Below, piece by piece: positions 7,029 through 9,474 of a stretch of DNA of 9,474 nucleotides. The first letter of the stretch is position 1; each line of letters starts with the position of its first letter. Origin of the DNA: Cytophagaceae bacterium (lineage in GTDB: Bacteria; Bacteroidota; Bacteroidia; Cytophagales; Spirosomataceae); NCBI GenBank assembly GCA_947471105.1, contig CANIYB010000074.1, forward strand, positions 1 through 9,474, read 5' to 3'. The notes beneath the pieces are model-generated. The model saw nothing but the letters and a program-made list of their open reading frames with translations, ran no database searches and was not told the origin of the DNA. Position numbers and translations under genes: made by a program.

Positions 7029-7796
7029 TTAAAAATCGCCACCTGCACCACCCCCGCCAAAGTCTCCCCCACCAAATCCGCCAAAATCAAAACCGCCTCC
7101 GCCAGATCCACCAGAACCACCACCATAATTTCCGCCTCCTAAAAATATAGGTGGGAAAAACATACCACCGCCCCCAGTTGATCCGGGACCTGATCCCCCA
7201 TTTCTATTTCGATTTCGATAGGCATTGATTAACGTCAAAATAACAAAGGCAATGATGATGATCGCAAACAATGGAATACCTTGGGAATCCTCTGAGGCAT
7301 CCGCTTTAAATTCACCACTCGCACGTTGCATCATTTCCGTCGTGGCTAAATCTAAACCTCCATAAAAATCTCCTTGCTTTAAGTAAGGCTTTAATATCCG
7401 ATTGATAATTCGTTTACAAATGGCATCGGTCAACACATCCTCGATTCCTCGACCTGTGACGATTCGAATCTTGCGGTCATCCATGGAAACTAAAATGACC
7501 ACTCCATTATTCTTGCCTTTTTGGCCTATGCCCCAACTTTTCCCTATTTCCATCGCATAATCATAGGCGTCTCGCCCTCCAGTCGTAGGAACCAATACTA
7601 CCGCAAACTGAGTAGATGTGGTATCCGCGTAACCGCGCAATTTTTGCTCAAGTAAATTACGCTCCTCAGGCTTTAATGCAGAAATAGCATCCAATACATA
7701 GCCATTGGGTTTCGCAGGTATATCTCCTTGACCAGCAGCCAATAAGGAATTCGTTGCAAAGAGTAAGAAAAATAAGAATTTGATTTTTTTCATCAT
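7029..7796 (-). CDS. Secreted, membrane-anchored TPM-domain protein with Gly-rich C-terminal tail (YgcG-like)
   Basis: The chosen product has 255 residues. A signal peptide (MMKKIKFLFFLLFATNSLLA, 1-20) is followed by a TPM domain (about 31-160), a transmembrane helix (about 173-193), a basic RNRNRN patch and a glycine-rich tail (200-255, over half Gly with scattered Phe, Tyr and Asp). Domain marks are NGYVLDAISALKPEER (31-46), KNNGVVILVSMDDRKIRIVTG (split at 96-105 and 106-115) and GRGIEDVLTD (115-124). TPM (TLP18.3/Psb32/MOLO-1) proteins have been linked to photosystem repair, phosphatase activity and membrane complex support, but the bacterial role is unclear. The domain should face the periplasm. 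The frame stays open for 86 codons upstream, but that stretch lies on the neighbouring gene and lacks a signal peptide. Starting at 7796 leaves a 4-base gap. A start one codon later (7793) is equally possible. Confidence 0.88.
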   Translation of the reverse strand: MMKKIKFLFFLLFATNSLLAAGQGDIPAKPNGYVLDAISALKPEERNLLEQKLRGYADTTSTQFAVVLVPTTGGRDAYDYAMEIGKSWGIGQKGKNNGVVILVSMDDRKIRIVTGRGIEDVLTDAICKRIINRILKPYLKQGDFYGGLDLATTEMMQRASGEFKADASEDSQGIPLFAIIIIAFVILTLINAYRNRNRNGGSGPGSTGGGGMFFPPIFLGGGNYGGGSGGSGGGGFDFGGFGGGDFGGGGAGGDF

Positions 7797-7800
7797 TTGA

Positions 7801-8226
7801 CTAAGCTCCAAAAGATATTTCATTCGACAGCTCATTCTGATCATCTTTTTGATATGGAAAAAACGAGGCCAATACTTCGCCGACACGCATGATGCCATGA
7901 GAAAGGGCCAGCCCAAATTCATTTTTTGCCAATATAGGGCGCATTTCATCTCGAATGGTTTCCCAAAATTCCAAAGGAACTTTTGCGTCGATTCCTTTAT
8001 CGCCAACAATCGAGAATTTACGATCTTTATGTGCCAAATAGATGAGGACTCCATTTTGCAAATCAGTTTGGTGCATACCTAATTCAAAAAAGAGCACCTT
8101 CGCTCTTTCGACCGGGTGCCCTTCACAATGACTTTCAATATGTACGCGTACCTCTCCGGAGGTCTTTAGTTCAGCCTCCTGGATGGATTGCAAAATTTGT
8201 TTTTGTTGGTCCTCAGATAAATGCAT
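7801..8226 (-). CDS. Small TPM-domain protein without signal peptide or membrane segment
   Basis: This 141-residue protein is essentially one TPM domain. MHLSEDQQKQILQSIQEAE (1-19) forms the first helix, SGEVRVHIESHCEG (23-36) the first strand, and NGVLIYLAHKDRKFSIVGD (58-76) followed by KGID (77-80) matches the NNGVVILVSMDDRKIRIVTG pattern of the neighbouring TPM protein, ending in a helix with RDEMRPILAKNEFGLAL (92-108). No signal peptide or transmembrane helix is visible, so it is probably cytoplasmic, unlike its neighbour. The last 17 residues are polar and have no clear fold. The ATG lies one base after the lemA stop and the gene ends four bases before the secreted TPM gene, so the three are clearly one operon. 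The biochemical function is unknown; a joint role with LemA at the membrane is inference from gene order. Confidence 0.86.
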   Translation of the reverse strand: MHLSEDQQKQILQSIQEAELKTSGEVRVHIESHCEGHPVERAKVLFFELGMHQTDLQNGVLIYLAHKDRKFSIVGDKGIDAKVPLEFWETIRDEMRPILAKNEFGLALSHGIMRVGEVLASFFPYQKDDQNELSNEISFGA

Positions 8227-8227
8227 C

Positions 8228-8821
8228 TTATTTTTTCTCGTCGAAATTCACCTCAGGTGCTTTATCAGACCCAGCTTCCGCTTGGAAAAAACCCTTCTCT
8301 ACGAATCCAGAAAAAGAAGCAATTAAACTATTAGGGAACGTCACGATCAATGAATTATAGTTCTTAACTGATTCATTAAAACGATCACGCTCTTCTTTTA
8401 TTCTATTTTCAGTGCCTTCCAATTGAGATTGTAACTCAGAGAAACTCTCGGTCGCCTTAAGTTGAGGATAATTTTCAGATACCACCATTAATCGAGATAA
8501 AGCGCCTCCTAAAGAAGATTGAGCTGCTTGATATTTTTGCATGTTTTCAGGACTCAAATCTTTCGCATCTAACTTCATTTGCGTCGCACTTGCACGTGCT
8601 TGAATCACAGCTGTCAACGTAGACTTTTCGAAATTAGCTACCCCTTGTACTGTTTTAACCAAATTGGGAATTAAATCCGAACGTCTTTGATAAGCACTTT
8701 GAACATTCGCCCATGAAGCCTTAACTTCCTGGTCACTCGTCGCCATTCCGTTTCTAGAACCAATACCCCAGAAAACTAAGGCAACAACTACTGCTAAAGC
8801 AATCCAAATTTTCTTATTCAT
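8228..8821 (-). CDS. lemA: LemA family protein
   Basis: LemA proteins have a short N-terminal part, one membrane helix and a helical-bundle domain; their molecular function is still poorly defined. This one has 197 residues, the common size. A hydrophobic helix at 5-20 is probably an N-terminal anchor, with the domain most likely on the periplasmic side, although topology in this family is debated. Family marks are EVKASWANVQSAYQRRSDL (32-50) followed by IPNLVKTV (51-58), the alanine-rich helix with ARASATQMK (75-83), ENYPQLKATESFSELQSQL (116-134), EGTENRIKEERDRFNE (135-150) and YNSLIVTFPNSLIASFSGF (155-173). It heads a tight cassette with two TPM-domain genes, a linkage I recall as frequent in bacteria. 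A -7-like promoter motif lies 32 bases upstream. No Shine-Dalgarno sequence is visible. Confidence 0.95.
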   Translation of the reverse strand: MNKKIWIALAVVVALVFWGIGSRNGMATSDQEVKASWANVQSAYQRRSDLIPNLVKTVQGVANFEKSTLTAVIQARASATQMKLDAKDLSPENMQKYQAAQSSLGGALSRLMVVSENYPQLKATESFSELQSQLEGTENRIKEERDRFNESVKNYNSLIVTFPNSLIASFSGFVEKGFFQAEAGSDKAPEVNFDEKK

Positions 8822-8852
8822 CGTAAAAAATTTTTATGGTTTTTTTGTTTGG

Positions 8853-8860
8853 CAAAGGTA
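8853..8860 (-). promoter_or_regulatory. Candidate promoter of the lemA-TPM-TPM operon, Bacteroidota-type -7 element
   Basis: On the minus strand the sequence is TACCTTTG, a full match to TAnnTTTG. It lies in the 138-base gap between prmC and lemA. A start about seven bases downstream would give a leader of about 25 bases that is very rich in A and T and has no Shine-Dalgarno sequence, which is normal for this phylum. No -33 TTTG was found at a suitable distance. Confidence 0.5.
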
Positions 8861-8959
8861 GACAATAAATAAAAATCTCCTTTACATTTTCGTACCAAAA
8901 TACTTTTTACAGGATAAAAGTTCAATTTTCAGGAAGAATAAATAAATATTGTTGAAAAA

Positions 8960-9474
8960 CTATTTTTGAGCCAGTACAAAACGGTCGTTTCCATTAAAGT
9001 CTTGATGTAATTCCGTTGTCGAAAATCCAATCTGCCTAAACAGCTTTTCCGTTTCAAGTCCATAAGCTCGGTTGATTTCAACGGCCAACCAGCCACCCGG
9101 ATTTAAACGGCTCCAAGCAAAGGTACCCAGTGTCTGATAAAATTTCAACGGATCTTGATCTGGAACAAAAAGAGCTAAATGAGGTTCGAAATCAAGTACA
9201 TTTGAACTCATCTCGTTTTTCTCTTGGTCCAGCACATAAGGAGGATTCGAAACAATAAAATCCCAAGTATCCGTTGTTTGCTCCCATTCAAATATATCTT
9301 GACGCTGAAAGCTAACTTGAGCGCCCAAAAGACTCGCATTATTTTTTGCAATATCCAATGCTCCTTCGGAAACATCCCACGCAAAAATGGCTGCATCGGT
9401 TTCAATACTTAAAGTCAAGGCGATACAACCGGACCCGGTACCTACATCGAGTACTCGATGCTGTTTTTCAATCA
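8960..9474 (-). CDS. prmC: Release factor glutamine methyltransferase PrmC, 5' end outside window
   Basis: PrmC methylates the Gln of the GGQ motif in release factors RF1 and RF2, using S-adenosylmethionine, and so aids translation termination. The visible 171 residues are the catalytic Rossmann domain. The frame stays open to the window edge. Motif I is RVLDVGTGSGCIAL (encoded at about 9416-9457), preceded by IEKQH, followed by the acidic post-I residue in AWDVSEGALDIAKNN, and then the substrate-binding NPPY motif in FIVSNPPYVLDQE. EPHLALF and GGWLAVEI are further family marks. An apparent start at 9418 is only an internal TTG codon, because motif I lies upstream of it. The N-terminal helical domain is beyond the window. 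The gene ends 138 bases before lemA, with no clear terminator in the gap. Assignment to PrmC over PrmB or HemK-like relatives rests on motif pattern. Confidence 0.96.
   Translation of the reverse strand, partial: IEKQHRVLDVGTGSGCIALTLSIETDAAIFAWDVSEGALDIAKNNASLLGAQVSFQRQDIFEWEQTTDTWDFIVSNPPYVLDQEKNEMSSNVLDFEPHLALFVPDQDPLKFYQTLGTFAWSRLNPGGWLAVEINRAYGLETEKLFRQIGFSTTELHQDFNGNDRFVLAQK

Noticed and set aside
7797..8054. An 86-codon in-frame upstream extension of the secreted TPM gene
   Set aside because: It lies wholly over the soluble TPM gene in another frame, looks like a random translation, and would bury the clear signal peptide that starts at 7796.
8822..8959. A terminator or small RNA in the prmC-lemA gap
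   Set aside because: Only short, A/T-only pairings could be found and there is no GC-rich stem with a T-run. Apart from the lemA -7 motif, nothing can be supported.
9416..9418. TTG at 9416-9418 as the start of prmC
   Set aside because: The S-adenosylmethionine-binding motif VLDVGTGSGC is encoded in frame upstream of it, so it is an internal Leu codon and the gene runs off the window.
1..9474. CRISPR arrays, insertion sequences, tRNA or rRNA genes, phage or defence genes
   Set aside because: No regularly spaced direct repeats, transposase-like frames, RNA-gene signatures or defence domains were seen; nearly all bases are taken up by recognised housekeeping genes.

Overview
The window looks like chromosomal DNA from a member of the Bacteroidota. 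A Cytophagales-like lineage is my best guess but it is not proven. The evidence is the gene order murD-ftsW-murG-murC-ftsQ-ftsA, the general absence of Shine-Dalgarno sequences before start codons, moderately AT-rich DNA, and two sites matching the Bacteroidota -7 promoter element TAnnTTTG.

Region 1 (1-5999, plus strand) is the distal half of a division and cell wall (dcw) cluster: the 3' end of murD, then complete ftsW, murG, murC, ftsQ and ftsA. The first five genes overlap or nearly abut, so they are almost certainly one translationally coupled operon. MurD, MurC and MurG act in lipid II synthesis, FtsW polymerises septal glycan, FtsQ is the divisome connector and FtsA tethers FtsZ to the membrane. 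A 70-base AT-rich gap separates ftsQ from ftsA. After ftsA comes a strong bidirectional terminator instead of the expected ftsZ.

Region 2 (6058-9474, minus strand, convergent with the dcw cluster) holds unrelated genes. Read in the direction of transcription they are: prmC (5' part outside the window), lemA, a small soluble TPM-domain gene, a secreted membrane-anchored TPM-domain gene with a Gly-rich tail, gmhA, and a one-domain HMA metal-binding protein. lemA and the two TPM genes form a tight cassette with a candidate promoter. gmhA starts at TTG just behind its own candidate promoter and its product resembles the enterobacterial enzyme closely.

No RNA gene, mobile element, CRISPR array or prophage remnant was seen, and no gene-free stretch exceeds 300 bases. 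I found no convincing undescribed system. The points most worth a second look are the missing ftsZ, the lemA-TPM-TPM cassette and the possible foreign origin of gmhA.
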